Translations under genes and position numbers: made by a program
Part shown: positions 20,073-31,492 of the stretch, piece by piece
How the letters are laid out: each line of letters begins with the position of its first letter
Numbering within the stretch: position 1 is the first letter of the stretch
Source of the DNA: Corallium rubrum
Taxonomy: Eukaryota; Cnidaria; Anthozoa; Scleralcyonacea; Coralliidae
DNA length: 64,000 bases
Assembly: GCA_964035015.1 (NCBI GenBank)
Contig: OZ036013.1
Coordinates: forward strand, 9,999,866 to 10,063,865
Reading direction: 5' to 3'
The notes under the pieces: model-generated
What the model was told of the DNA's origin: nothing
The model's database searches: none
What the model saw: the letters and a program-made list of their open reading frames with translations, nothing else

Positions 20073-21510
20073 TTCGAATAAGCGCCCGGGGTGCTTATTT
20101 AATTTTTAGGAGGTCGATGGGGGGCGCTTATTCGAGAGGGGGCGCTTATTCCGGAGAGGGCGCTTATTTAATGTTTTAGCAAACACCGCAATCTGATTCC
20201 ATAAAAACGCAGAACTTTAACAACAATCTTAACAAGAACAATAACAAGGATTTTAAAAAAACTGAAACCCTAGTTCTCTGCTCTAGTAGATAGAATACAA
20301 GTTATATTTATAATGTAGCTAATTGTTCTCAATCAATCAATGACAAGTTCTAATATGCGCAATGCATGTATTTGTGACACATAAAATGTTGAAGGACAGT
20401 TGATTTTATACCGATGTTCATGCGTCTCTTATCGGTTGGGTAATCGTTTACATACAGTAGTTCCCTATCGAGAGGGAGGGGGGGGGGGCGCTTATTTCAA
20501 AAAATGCAGTGGAAGGAGGGCGCTTATCCGAGAAGGGGCGCTTATTGGAGCGGCGGCGCTTATTGGAAGGAGGGTGCAAGCTTATTGGAAGGAGGGCACT
20601 TACTGGAAGGAGGGCGCTTATTGGAAGGAGGGCGCTTATTGGAGAGGGGGCGCTTATTGGAAGGAGGGCGCTTATTGGAAGGAGGGCGCTTATTGAAAGG
20701 AGGGCGCTTATTGGAAGGAGGCACTTATTGGAAGGAGGGCGCTTATTGGAAGGAGGGCGCTTATTGGAAGGAGGGCACTTATTGAAAGGAGGGCGCTTAT
20801 TGGAAGGAGGGCGCTTATTGGAAGGAGGGCGCTTATTGGAAGGAGGGCGCTTATTGGAAGGAGGGCACTTATTGAAAGGAGGGCGCTTATTGGAAGGAGG
20901 GCGCTTATTGGAAGGAGGGCGCTTATTGGAAGGAGGGCACTTATTGAAAGGAGGGCGCTTATTGGAAGGAGGGCGCTTATTGGAAGGAGGGCACTTATTG
21001 AAAGGAGGGCGCTTATTGGAAGGAGGGCACTTATTGGAAGGAGGGCGTTTATTGGAAGGAGGGTGCTTATTGAAAGGAGGGCGCTTATTGGAAGGAGGGC
21101 GCTTATTGGAAGGAGGGCGCTTATTGGAAGGAGGGCGCTTATTGAAAGGAGGGCGCTTATTGGAAGGAGGGCGCTTATTGGAAGGAGGGCGCTTATTGGA
21201 AGGAGGGCGCTTATTGGAGGGGGGCGCTTATTGGAAGGAGAGCGCTTATTGAAAGGAGGGCGCTTATTGGAAGGAGGGCGCTTATTGGAAGGAGGGCGCT
21301 TATTGGAAGGAGGGCGCTTATTGGAAGGAGGGCGCTTATTGAAAGGAGGGCGCTTATTGGAAGGTGGGCGCTTATTGGAAGGAGGGCGCTTATTGGAAGG
21401 AGGGCGTTTATTGGAAGGAGGGCGCTTATTGAAAGGAGGGCGCTTATTGGAAGGAGGGCGCTTATTGGAAGGAGGGTGCTTATTGGAAGGAGGGCGCTTC
21501 TAATATTTAG
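20073..21510. repeat. 18-bp minisatellite (GCGCTTATTGGAAGGAGG)
   Basis: From about 20510 to 21500 there are about 55 tandem copies of the 18-bp unit with few changes. A degenerate lead-in at 20073-20165 (GAATAAGCGCCC, GGGGCGCTTATTC) suggests the unit arose from the terminal or subterminal part of a transposon. The Gly-Arg-Leu-Leu-Glu-Gly frames arise because 18 is divisible by three and are not taken as genes. Confidence 0.95.
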
Positions 21511-22185
21511 TCTATTATACTTTTAGTATGTAATAATAAGATTAACAGCCTTAAAAAATTTTGAATAGAAAGAGAGAAATAAACCAGTATAATATCAAAG
21601 AAAATTCATTGGCAAAGTTCATCTGTAGTCATGTATTGACACACCATACAAAGAGCATACAAAGTCAATATTAAAAAAGAAACAACGAGATGAACCAAAT
21701 AACAAATTTTCAATCAAAATAGATAATACTGGCCAAGAAAAGACACAATGCCACGTCCTAGCGTCCAAAGACAACTGTAGACAAGAATATTATTTATATT
21801 GCATGATTTTCTTTTTCAAGACACAGCTAAACTGGTAAATATGAATCTCCTACCGTTAAACTTTCTTCTGCTTTTGTCACCACAAACACAGTCTATACTC
21901 TTTTCAGAATTCAGATTGTTTTTCTCGTTCGGTTTCTTACTTTTTCCGTGACCAAGGCATCATTCAGTTCTCTTCAAGATCTAAAAAGCCGTTTGTTTCA
22001 AACTGATTTCTTCGTCGTTCTCCCTCGAGTTAAGTAGAATACACCAGAGCAGAATTCTTTACAGGCTTTGGCCAGTTTCAGGACACAGTGTCGTTTTCGG
22101 TCTTCGTCGTAACAGTTACCAGTACCCTGCTATCCGAAATGCGAAAGTTGCGGATTTGTTGATATATATATATATATATAAACAT
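21511..22185. other. Spacer before LINE fragment
   Basis: AT-rich, ending in a short (AT)n run at about 22163-22180 where the truncated LINE begins. No gene seen. Confidence 0.4.
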
Positions 22186-22187
22186 CT

Positions 22188-22712
22188 CGCCGAATTTCTT
22201 TCCCACTTGCGGTCCTTGAGATTATTGATCCAAACCAATTTGGAGCCATATCCAAGTCTTCTACGGCACAAGCGCTTATCTCTATGATTCACACATGGTC
22301 GAAGGCCACCGATACTAGTGGAGCTGCTGTTAGGGTACTATTATTGGATTACAGGAAAGCGTTCGACCTCATCGACCACCAAATCCTTGCTGATAAAGTG
22401 TACAGCCTGCGCATCCCGCACGGTGTAGCTCGCTGGGTCTGCGACTTTCTAATGGAAAGAAGGCAACGTGTCAAGCTCTCTAGGGATTGCTTTTCTGATT
22501 GGGGGCACGTTCCATCAGGAGTGCCACAGGGCACGAAACTTGGACCCTGGTTATTCCTCTTTATGATAAATGACCTTAACCCTCCCGATGTGAGCATGTG
22601 GAAGTATGTCGACGACTCCACTCTCGCTGAAGTAGTCCCTAAAAGATCCAGCAGTCATATCCAGGATGCCGTTGACTTGGTGGAGAGTTGGTCAGTCGAA
22701 CATAAGCTTCAG
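22188..22712 (+). pseudogene. LINE reverse transcriptase, upstream part
   Basis: Open frame with DPNQFG, the first catalytic Asp in LLLDYRKAFDLID, GVPQGTKLGPWLFLFMINDL, and the second acid pair as KYVDDSTL. It is a 5'-truncated CR1/L2-like reverse transcriptase with no start of its own. It stops at the transposon insertion. Confidence 0.85.
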
Positions 22713-22730
22713 TAGCTAGGCGGATATGTG

Positions 22731-23385
22731 TAGAAATTGTGCACTTGATGATAAAAGCATGGCATTTGGCAAAATGATAGTTCTCGATGTGCTTATTAAT
22801 GCTAGATATGGAGCCATTCAAAAAAATAATTTCTTTGGTCGTTAAATGATGTTTTCAAAATGGCCAAGGAAGTATTTTGTATATCCAATTGAAAGGTTTT
22901 AAACTATATTTCAGATCATCAGCTATAGCTAGGGAATGCTAAGCATAGCGAGTTTTATATTTAAATACAATATTTATCTAAAAAATGCCTTCTATATCTC
23001 AACTGGGTTAGAAATCCTTGATTACACAGATGTTTTTCATTTACCGGAAGTGATTGTTATTTGAACCGGAAGTATAATGTTTAAGCTGATTTCTGAACGA
23101 AAAATTTCTATATTTCGAAGCACTAGAGCAAAAACAAAACAACAAAAAAACAAACGCGAAATACATAATTTCATGGAAATTTTTTTTTTCAAAATTAGTT
23201 ATGAAACTAAGCTTTTATGGTATATATAGGGTATTTATAGTACATGTATTTACAAACGAAAAACAGAAAAATATATACATTATTTGCAATATGTTTTCTT
23301 TGTTCAAAATGCAATATCCAGTGTATTTACATTTGGTACGATGATTTGCAAAACATAGAACATCATGTATATGGGTGATGAAATA
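22731..23385. other. 3' UTR and end of Academ-like element
   Basis: AT-rich, non-coding DNA between the transposase stop codon and the left end. No second gene is seen. Confidence 0.5.
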
Positions 23386-26300
23386 TTAGTTATTAGTACA
23401 CTCTTCGCTGCAAGAACAAAGGGCCGTGCACTTTAAGTTCGATTTTTTGCATGAGCAATTCCCACGACATCCTTTTGTGCATCCGCACTTCACAAGCTCC
23501 CTGCAACTTGCACTCACTTCAGGAAGGTTAGTCCAAAACGGTTGCCAGCCATCTGCACCAAACACCCAGCCCCATTCAGTTGGAGATGGCAAATGTGGTC
23601 TGACCAGGAGTGTTTGTCCCCAGCAATGGCCAGCCTGGTAAGCAGCTCTCTTGGTATGCTGCAGTAATGCTGCCTGGGTAGGGGGGATAGCCTCGAGAGC
23701 TCTGCCTTTTCGACAAAATAATTTCATCCTGGCATCGTTCACGTTGACCTCGGTACTCGTCCTATCGTACATCAGAGTGACAAACCGTTCGATGGTTGAC
23801 ATCCACTCATTGGTAATTGTCTCTGGTACGCTCGTTAAGGAAGAAAAAACTTGGGTTGCCTCCTGATAGGAAATCCACGTCGTCCACGCTGTTTTCTTTC
23901 CTTTACCAGCAAAGGATGATGTCGTGTCGCATCCTGTAAATGCATGGAAAAAAGGCAGAGCCTTTGACATTTCTTTCCCTAAGCTGGCTGATATTTCGTG
24001 GGCTGCGAAATATCGCAAGTTTTTTCCTGTCCCGAACGCCACCCACAGCTCGATTGCTGTACCAACTTGTTGAAGTTGTTGTACCATAGCAGTTGCCAGA
24101 ACAAGGACATCACTATCTACAGTGCGAAGCATGATTCTTTGGTGGCCTTGGCGGACAGCGTCGGCAGCATGTAAAAACATTCTTGTATCAGCTTCTTCAT
24201 GAGTGCATGGAGCTAAACGTAATAGATCACCACGTTGTTGGCTACATAGAACCTCCTTGCCATAAGTTGTGATGACTTCTTTCTCGCTACTAATACTAAC
24301 AGCATGCTCCGCCAAGAACTTAAATAGCTCTGATTTGTTGTCATCTAGGCGAAGAAACCCTTGCCAGTCTCTTGGTAACTCATTATTGGCATGGACTCGG
24401 CGTCGAACTCCGCTTCCTCTCTTTCTTGTAGTCGTTGTTTTAAGACTGTTAGGAATGTACTCATCCCACACGACATCTACTCGTCTTGCTCGCTGTAACT
24501 GGGCCTCGATATATGGAATGAAACAGAGTGACGCGTACTCAGAAAAGGTGTTTGCGGATGCGCTTGGTTTAACCATATTAACGGCAGCAGGACCATCAAT
24601 AATTATGACATCCATAGAATCTGGCGCTTGATACTGTGGCTGGGAATGAGCTTCTAGACATTCTACAACGTCTGACTTGCTTCCTGGAAGACGGAGGTTT
24701 CCACAGTTGGACAGCGACGGCGGGCATGCCTGGTTCTCGTGCCGGAAGAAATCTTCCAAATTTCCCTCTCTTGTTTGGCAGGAAATATACAACCTCGAAA
24801 AAAGAGCGCAGTCGCTCTTTACAGAGGACAATTGTTGCTTGGTTTTCGAAAGTGTTTTTGGCGGGGGAGAGCTAAACAATGGCAGTTTGTTTTTCTTGAT
24901 AGGTTCCGACAAAGGGACAGTTCGACGAACTAGACGATCATTGATGTATGTGTCAAACTGCGTTGTGCCAAGGGCTTCTATCATGCGCACCGTGGACACC
25001 ACGGATGGGGCTGCAACATCTTTGGTGTCAAGCTTGTATAATTTCTCGCTTTCTTCAAGGAAGGGATTACCCATTTCTTCTAAAACCGCTACGAGCGATC
25101 GTGTATCTTTAAAAAAAGATAGTTGGGTACTTCTTGCTTCTTCGTGGTGTTTTGTGTTGGATTGCTTGTCGTTTCCTTTATGCATCTGGACACCAACTTC
25201 GAACTCATTCACGATTCTCGCTATCTCTGGTCCCGATATCATCCAACGACGAAGCGCACTCGGATTCTCAGTCAATCCTACTGCACCACCATCACCTTTC
25301 ACCATCGCGTTGTTCTGTTCGTGGGCCTGATCAATAGCCATCGCAGAAAACTTTCTCCTAGTCTTGCGAACTGTAAAACTGCCTGTACTGATGAACTCTG
25401 TAGCGACTTCTGGATGCTTTGTATTCAACGAGATCATATCACGAAGGTGTACGGGTAGCCATCTTGAATAATTGACATGATCGAGGGCGAAGAACCATGG
25501 AATCATCTTACTCAATGTGTCGACATACAGTTCAAAGTTGGCTTCTCGAAGAGATCTAACGAAGAGTAACAACATCATCTCTAGTTGTAAGGCGATATAC
25601 CAGAACTGGAACTGGGGTGTTGAAGCCATCTTCTCTAAACACCAATCGTCGAATGGCAACGCTGTATCTTCTGCCAATCCACCAGTGTACTGCGTATATG
25701 CGTGACAAAGTAGGATATAAAGACTGCTCGCAGTTAACTGGTGTGCGTGTCGAGAACGTGTTACACTCGCAGCTTTCACGAAGGAATCGGCTGTGCCTGG
25801 TGAAGCTATCTTAGATTGAGTGAGGGCTGATGTCCAACCGCTGTCTTCAAGACAGTGGCCAAGGAGCCGCAAGAACGCCATCTCAATGTGCAGCCCCCCA
25901 AACATCATAATAACACGGTGCTCACCATAGCTTTCAGGCCAGTTCCATTGAATCTGCTTGGCAACGGCATACAATGGTCGATCGAGTGCGATGACGGGGA
26001 CTTGACCTGGATTAAGATGTGTCACAGCTCGCCTTATCATTTCGACAGCATGGCGGATCATGGCAACAGATTTCGAATCATCAGGAAAGAGAGGCAGTAA
26101 CGAAGAAATGGCTTGTTGTGTATCGTCTTGCTCTTTCTGTCGACTGGAATGATATGCTGCCCATGAAAGACATTTGCCCTCTTGCAAATTCTGTTGGGTG
26201 TCGATAGTCGCTCTGACATTCTCCAACCACAAGAACGCTTCCTTAACAGCGCATGCATAGATCGCACCTCCCCCTTTCATTTCACAATGCACTTCAGGAA

Positions 26301-28027
26301 CAGGAGGGTCGTTGTGACGAAGAGAAGCAGGAGGTACATTTGCGAAGGAATTTGGTAACTGGGAAACTCTCTTGTGGGTGGTGCTGCTGGCTGATGATGA
26401 CTGGTGAAGAACAACTATTTCACGATCAATACCAGGGCAGTTGGTGGAGACGTGCTGAAATAACGATATGCCTGTACCATGAAAGGAGTCATTAGCAGTG
26501 GTAGAACTAGGGTTGTGGTCGATGTTATCAATTGCGGCGATTGTAAACAGCCTTTTGCGAAGATTAGTTGGGCATACCACTTGCTCTTCTTCAAATCGGC
26601 GCCAAACGCCATTTCCCAGGTCGGTGGAAATGCTCATCACTCTGTCGTAGGATATGGAAAGGCCAAGGTCGTAAAGGTTGTTCACAAGTTCACGACTTCG
26701 AGTTTTTGCGTGAACTGAGAGTCCCAAGTAGATGGGAAATAGTGTTTCACGGGTGCGATTGTGATGTTCGTGTTGATGCGGTTCGTTGCGTCGACGTGAA
26801 TAGCTATTGTACAGCAACAACTGCGCGATACTAATTCCCGCTTGAGTAGCATAAGTGGCATTGCTTGCTTGGGTTTTTATGTTGGGCCCATACAAAAGCA
26901 TATTAACCAATGATAGAAGAGACTTTGGCACAGAATTGTGTTGGCAGTCTTGGTCGAATGATCCATTGAAATTGTTTTCTACTGCCATCATTTCTCTTCT
27001 TACAATGGTTGCCGCCCGTGCCAGATGCATTGCTTCGTTGTCACAATCTTCACGTGTTCTTCGAAGCGCCATCGCGACGTCTTCTTTAAATGCAAGTAAA
27101 ATGTCACGGCCTTGCTTGTATTCTTGAAGATCAGGAACCATAGCTAAGATTCGATCTTTTAACCTGGTCGTGTGGACGCGACCGATAACATGCGCTCCAA
27201 GAAGTTGATTAAGTCGAGAAGTGTACATATCGGCTAAGTCAGTGAGCTTATAAATGGGGCCTACATCTTCCTCTGACCGGGAATCTTCAATGAAAATGAC
27301 TAATTCTGCTAGTGCAATACCCTCTAGTTGTCGAGTATGGTCGTCGTCTTTATCTCTGGGGTCGTCTGCTCTTGCTCTGTTGTATAGAGATGTTAAGCAT
27401 GGAGCGTGGTATTTGGCTTCAATTGCAACAAGATCACCCCCACTCAATTTAGCAAGAAGTATCTGGTCATGTAAAGCAGTTGCACATTTTCGAACACGAG
27501 CGTCCATTCCAAATGTCGATGCATTGTGTAGAGGATTGTTCCAACTTTCGCATTCATCACAGAAAAAACACTTGTCGATGTTGGGTGGTGTTTCAATCCG
27601 AGAACTGGAACGCGTAAACTTCTTACCAATGATTGGGCTCTGCTCCTCTGGCAAATATCTTTTTTCGGCTCTTCTTAGTTTGGTGGAGTTGAACTTCACA
27701 TTACAGCTCTTATGCCAACGAGCTCTTTGACTTAGGAATGTTTCCTCTATTCCATTCACTGTTAATTCTAGGGAGTAATTTTAACTCCACCGTAAGAGTT
27801 GAAATAACTCCCTTTTGGGGAGTAAAAAAAATAGAGTATATTTCACTCCCAAACCAGAGTTAAACCTACTCCACTTCAGTTCATATTTAAACTTTTACTC
27901 TACGAAGAGTAAATATTACTCCACTGCAGGGATAAAATATACTCCAGCAAAGGAGTACAAATATTAGAGTACTTTTTACTCCTTTATTATTACTCCAGGA
28001 GTAACTTTAACCCCAATCTTACTACTC

Positions 28028-28430
28028 TGGGAGTCAATCCAACTCTCATAAAGGAGTAAAATGTACTCTTGAAAAGGAATAGACATATCGGAGTAATTAT
28101 TGTATATTTACTCCTTTATTTTCACTCCAAAAAAGGAGTAAACATACCGGAGTAAGTAATGCATTTCTGGGAGTCAATCCAACTCTCATAAAGGAGTAAA
28201 ATGTACTCTTGAAAAGGAATAGACATATCGGAGTAATTATTGTATATTTACTCCTTTATTTTCACTCCAAAAAAGGAGTAAACATACCGGAGTAAGTAAT
28301 GCATTTCTGGGAGTCAATACAAATGTCATAAAGGAGTAAAATGTACTTTCGAAAAGGGATAAACATAACGGAGTAATTAATGTATATTTTCTCCTTAATT
28401 TTCACTCAAAAAAGGATGTATTTTGTATTT
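28028..28430. repeat. Tandem ~140-bp repeats inside the CACTG element
   Basis: Two almost identical units (28028-28167 and 28168-28307, starting CTGGGAGTCAATCCAACTC) and a third, diverged copy. Each contains GGAGT/ACTCC motifs. Confidence 0.85.
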
Positions 28431-28502
28431 TGCAAGGATGTAAAGGAGGGTGTATTTTTTTTCTAAATTTTTACTCCACAAGTACGTTTAACTTCAACAG
28501 AA

Positions 28503-28757
28503 ACAAAGTTAATAATTGTTAGTTGTTTGCTGTACAAGCTGTGTTAGTTAGTAATACTCAGAAAAACTCTGAGCTCTGAGCGGGAATTCGTTCCTAGAGG
28601 ACTGGTGACGTTCCTGAGTTCTGGTGGCTCAATGGTTAGAGCGTCTGGCTGGTATTCAGAAGGTTGTGGGTTCGATTCCCGCTCAGAGCTCAGAGTTTTT
28701 CTGAGTATTACTAACTAACACAGCTTGTACAGCAAACAACTAACAATTATTACTAAC
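28503..28757. repeat. Palindrome with a tRNA-like core
   Basis: The left arm (TGTTAGTTGTTTGCTGTACA ... CTGAGCTCTGAGCGGGAA) and right arm are near-perfect inverted copies of about 75-80 bp. They flank the tRNA-like sequence at 28618-28689, whose 3' part overlaps the right arm. The arms match the 3' tail of a tRNA-derived SINE also seen at 38665-38770. Confidence 0.88.
28618..28689 (+). tRNA. tRNA-Thr(GGT)-like cloverleaf, probably a SINE head
   Basis: 72 bases fold as a complete tRNA. The acceptor stem has seven pairs (two G-U). The D arm is GCTC/GAGC. The anticodon stem is TCTGG/TCAGA with loop CTGGTAT (U33, anticodon GGT, A37). The variable loop has five bases, and the T arm GTGGG/CCCGC has loop TTCGATT. 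The A box TGGCTCAATGG and B box GGTTCGATTCC are intact. Its place in a transposon palindrome favours a SINE head over a working tRNA gene; CCA is not encoded, as expected either way. Confidence 0.6.
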
Positions 28758-29469
28758 ATCAAGCTGCAATTTCTGAAACTAAGAAACAAAGTTACTATCT
28801 TCACCATCCTGAAAATTTTACTTTAATACACATTGCATCTCACGTTATGTTTGATTGCAACCAACCCCCCTTTTGGTATATTTTTGACTCCAAAATGAGA
28901 GTAAAATTCTAAATTAGAGTAGTTTTCACCCCCATAAGGAATTAAATTTACTCCAGTTTTGGTATATTTTTTACTCCAAAATGAGAGTAAAATTAAATCA
29001 GAGTATTTTTAACCCCCATAGGAATAAAATTTACTCCACTTTTGGGTTATTTTTTACTCCAAAATGAGAGTGAAGTTTTAAACTAGAGTATTTTTTACTC
29101 CTGCAAAGGTAAATATTATTCCATTAGTGAGGTAGAAAGTACTCTAAAAATGGAGTTAAAATGATGGAGTAAAATATACTCCCAAAACAGAGTCAACTGG
29201 TACCTTTTTTTTTTACTCCTTTTTTGGAGTAGTATCAACTCCTTAAAATTAACAGTGTTCCCTTCATCCAACCTCTCTAGATTAATTGCTAAAGGCATAC
29301 ATTCTAGCTGTCTGAATCTAACGATATTGTCAGCAAGGGTTTTGTAGCCAGCTCCAACATCTGTCCGCTTTGATTCTGCTGGACATTGCAATATTTCTTC
29401 TGTATTTTCTTGACAGATAACACATTGTGCCCAGTCTGTTTTCACCGCATCCTTGGGCACACAGCTCAT

Positions 29470-30312
29470 CGTAACTACTGTAATGGTGCAAATACAAGAT
29501 CTAGAAAACGAACGTTACCTTATTGATGCGGTTCCTTGGTCAACTCGAGGGCCAACTCAACATTTAATCTGAATAATACAAAAAGTAATGCAGTTTTGGT
29601 ACTTACAGTTCAGTAGTCCACCAACTGAAGTTCGGCTAGACGACAACTTTCTCTTCTACGTAACGTGTAATCTTCCGTGTGCAGTGTTCAAATGGTCCAA
29701 CAATGCAACTGTATGTTTTTCTTTGTATTTTGAGAGTAATAACACTGGAATAAATCCGTTTTGGCGACTACCCCATCTCAATTTTAAAAAGCATGGCGGC
29801 CATTGACAGTGACGTGTGAGTCGTACCCAGTCCCCCACAATCATATTATTCATACCGTGCATGATATACAGCATATTTCCTCGTTGAAGTGAAGTAAATT
29901 ATTTATCTTATTGTTTATATAGTGGAGATAAAAGTTTTAAACTCTTATTCTTGGTAAAAATAAAATTAAAAATAGAATAAAAAATTTATATTTTCAGTGA
30001 TATTCTTATTAATAAATAAATATATAATTTTATTGCAGAATTTCTTTCGTAAATGTAATTTTGGTGTCAATTCAAGTTTTATGTGTTTTTTGTTTTATTT
30101 AAACTAAGAATTATTGAGCGTTTTGGCTCTTTGAAAAATTACTTCCGGTCAAGATGGCCGCCGTTTCAAGTCGTCACATAAACGCCCTTGCAACGCCTGT
30201 TCAAATTATTTTTTGAAGTGGCTCCATATCCAAAAATGTTTAGGGTGGTAAAGCCTCGCTGTACACAAACTCTGGTGCTTTTATCAGGAAACGCACAATT
30301 CCAGTAAAATTT
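29470..30312. other. 5' region of the Academ-like element
   Basis: Non-coding, AT-rich, with scattered ATGGCGGCC-like phrases at about 29790 and 30150. It is presumed to hold the promoter of the transposase; no specific site can be called. Confidence 0.45.
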
Positions 30313-30335
30313 GACACATATCCGCCTAGCTACAG

Positions 30336-30947
30336 CTGAATGAGGATAAATGCAAAGAGTTAATTATTGATTTCAAGAAGACCAAGCACCAGTTCGATCC
30401 GATTGTAGTTAACTCCAAGGATTTGGGTCTAGTTGATCATGCTAAGATCTTGGGGGTTACGATTTCTAACACGCTCCAATGGAACGAACATATCAATGAA
30501 ACGATCAAAAAGGCGAACAAACGTCTATATTTTCTTATGTTATTGAAACGTGCGAAAGTACCATCATGTGATATTATTAATTTTTATTCTAGCTGTGTTA
30601 GGCCCGTTTTAGAGTACTGCTCGCCAGTTTTCCATAACTCCATACCAACGTATTTAAGCGACGACCTAGAGCATGTTCAAAAACGTGCTCTTTCTATTAT
30701 CTCGCCGAACGTAGCCTACACGAACAACCTCGAAGTATTTAATCTTAGCACGCTTAAAGATAGGCGACAGTATCAATGTAGGAAGCTATTTAACACTGTT
30801 GTATCGGATCCATCACATAAGCTCCATCACCTGCTTCCTCCCAGGCATGTCTCCAGTTATAATCTGAGGCGAAAGCGTGTTTTTGATAAACACTATACGC
30901 GTACAAACAGATTTAAAAACACTTTTATTCCAGCGATGTGCACCTAA
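30336..30947 (+). pseudogene. LINE reverse transcriptase, C-terminal part
   Basis: Continues the frame broken at 22712: LNEDKCKELIIDF, ILGVTISNTLQWNEHI and YCSPVFHNSIPTYLSDDLE, typical of the region after the catalytic core in CR1/L2-like LINEs. It ends at TAA (30945-30947). A 3' UTR of about 180 bp and the (CTAT)n tail follow. Confidence 0.88.
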
Positions 30948-31153
30948 GTCGAGTATCCACTTAAATTGAATTTTTATTGTAATCAGTAATTAGTAATTAG
31001 TTAATATAACATTAGTCGTTTACTTATAGATTTATATAACTTTTTAGCTTTTTAGTGTTCTCATGAAATGTATTATTGTAAATTTACGCAATTCAGCCTA
31101 GCAAGGCTGTGATGTAAATTGATTATTAAACTATCTATCTATCTATCTATCTA

Positions 31154-31490
31154 CTTGCGTGTAATTTCGCGTGAACTCCACGCGTGTAACTCCGGGCTCG
31201 GGGATAATATTTATTACATCTACCAAACGTCTGTTGCAATAATATTTATTACAGTACAAAACAATTTTGACTTAATATTTTAATAAGGATTTCTTACTTT
31301 TTTTTATTTAGGAGAGAAAGCTCTGAAGCAAGTTTATAATTTTTTCAAAGCCAAAAAGGTAATTGCAGTTGTTGTTCAGTAAATCGTAGTGGAAATCAAT
31401 TTTACTTCTACAACAGTGGCCTATTATGTCAACGTATTCTGTAAACACTATTATGAGTGTATGTGTATATGTAGATGAAGAGCTAAGGTT
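31154..31490. other. Spacer with a short dispersed repeat
   Basis: 31155-31205 contains GTGAACTCCACGCGTGTAAC and CCGGGCTCGGGGA, matching longer copies at 48180-48268 and 50470-50570. No gene seen. Confidence 0.5.
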
Positions 31491-31492
31491 AC

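Larger units (their letters stand above)
27757..29257. mobile_element. CACTG-ended (EnSpm/CACTA-like) non-autonomous element
   Basis: 1501 bp with perfect inverted ends CACTGTTAATT / AATTAACAGTG. Host TT is duplicated at 27755-27756 and 29258-29259. The interior is crowded with short GGAGT/ACTCC motifs in both orientations, like the subterminal transposase-binding arrays of EnSpm elements. It has no coding capacity. The superfamily call rests on the CACT ends and the 2-bp duplication and is moderate. Confidence 0.8.
23386..29469 (-). pseudogene. Academ-like transposase with XPG-type nuclease, split by an insertion
   Basis: Part 1 is 29469-29260 (70 codons from the ATG) with a C-x2-C pair (CVICQENTEEILQCP). 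Part 2 is 27756-23386. They are separated by a 1501-bp insertion that duplicated two bases; without it one frame of about 1526 residues results, with LERLDEG running into NGIEETF. Part 2 has no ATG start of its own. In its numbering, a CFFCDEC finger lies near residue 64 and a long helical middle (700-900) contains HVNYSRWLPVHLRDM. The XPG/PIN-like nuclease lies at about 1049-1300: IIIDGP, HEEADT, VDSDVLVLA and FTGCDTTSSFAGKGKK, matching the acidic clusters and helix-hairpin motif of FEN1/XPG. A Cys-rich CXC-like tail (KCGCTKGCRGNCSCKK) ends the protein. No other disabling change was seen, so the break is recent. Confidence 0.82.
22713..30332 (-). mobile_element. Academ-like DNA transposon
   Basis: 7620 bp. 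The ends are inverted: TAGCTAGGCGGATATGTG at 22713 and its complement ending at 30332, with weaker inverted similarity for about 120 bp (including ATATGGAGCCA). Host LINE bases CAG are duplicated (22710-22712 and 30333-30335). The encoded protein has an XPG/FEN-like nuclease, the feature that defines Academ, and Academ makes 3-4-bp duplications, so the two lines of evidence agree. It is itself interrupted by a 1501-bp element. Confidence 0.8.
22186..31153 (+). mobile_element. 5'-truncated LINE split by an Academ-like transposon
   Basis: The LINE's own sequence is 22186-22712 plus 30336-31153, ending in a (CTAT)n tail at about 31131-31153. Between the parts lies a 7620-bp transposon with its CAG target duplication. 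The two parts join in frame (HKLQ | LNEDKCKE) when one CAG and the insert are ignored. Confidence 0.9.

Noticed and set aside
20400..21503. 247- and 146-codon Gly-Arg-Leu-Leu-Glu frames
   Set aside because: The 18-bp satellite is divisible by three, so all frames stay open; no flanking gene structure.
24269..27730. Plus-strand frames of up to 217 codons opposite the Academ-like gene
   Set aside because: Antisense shadows of a long coding region with clear domains on the minus strand.
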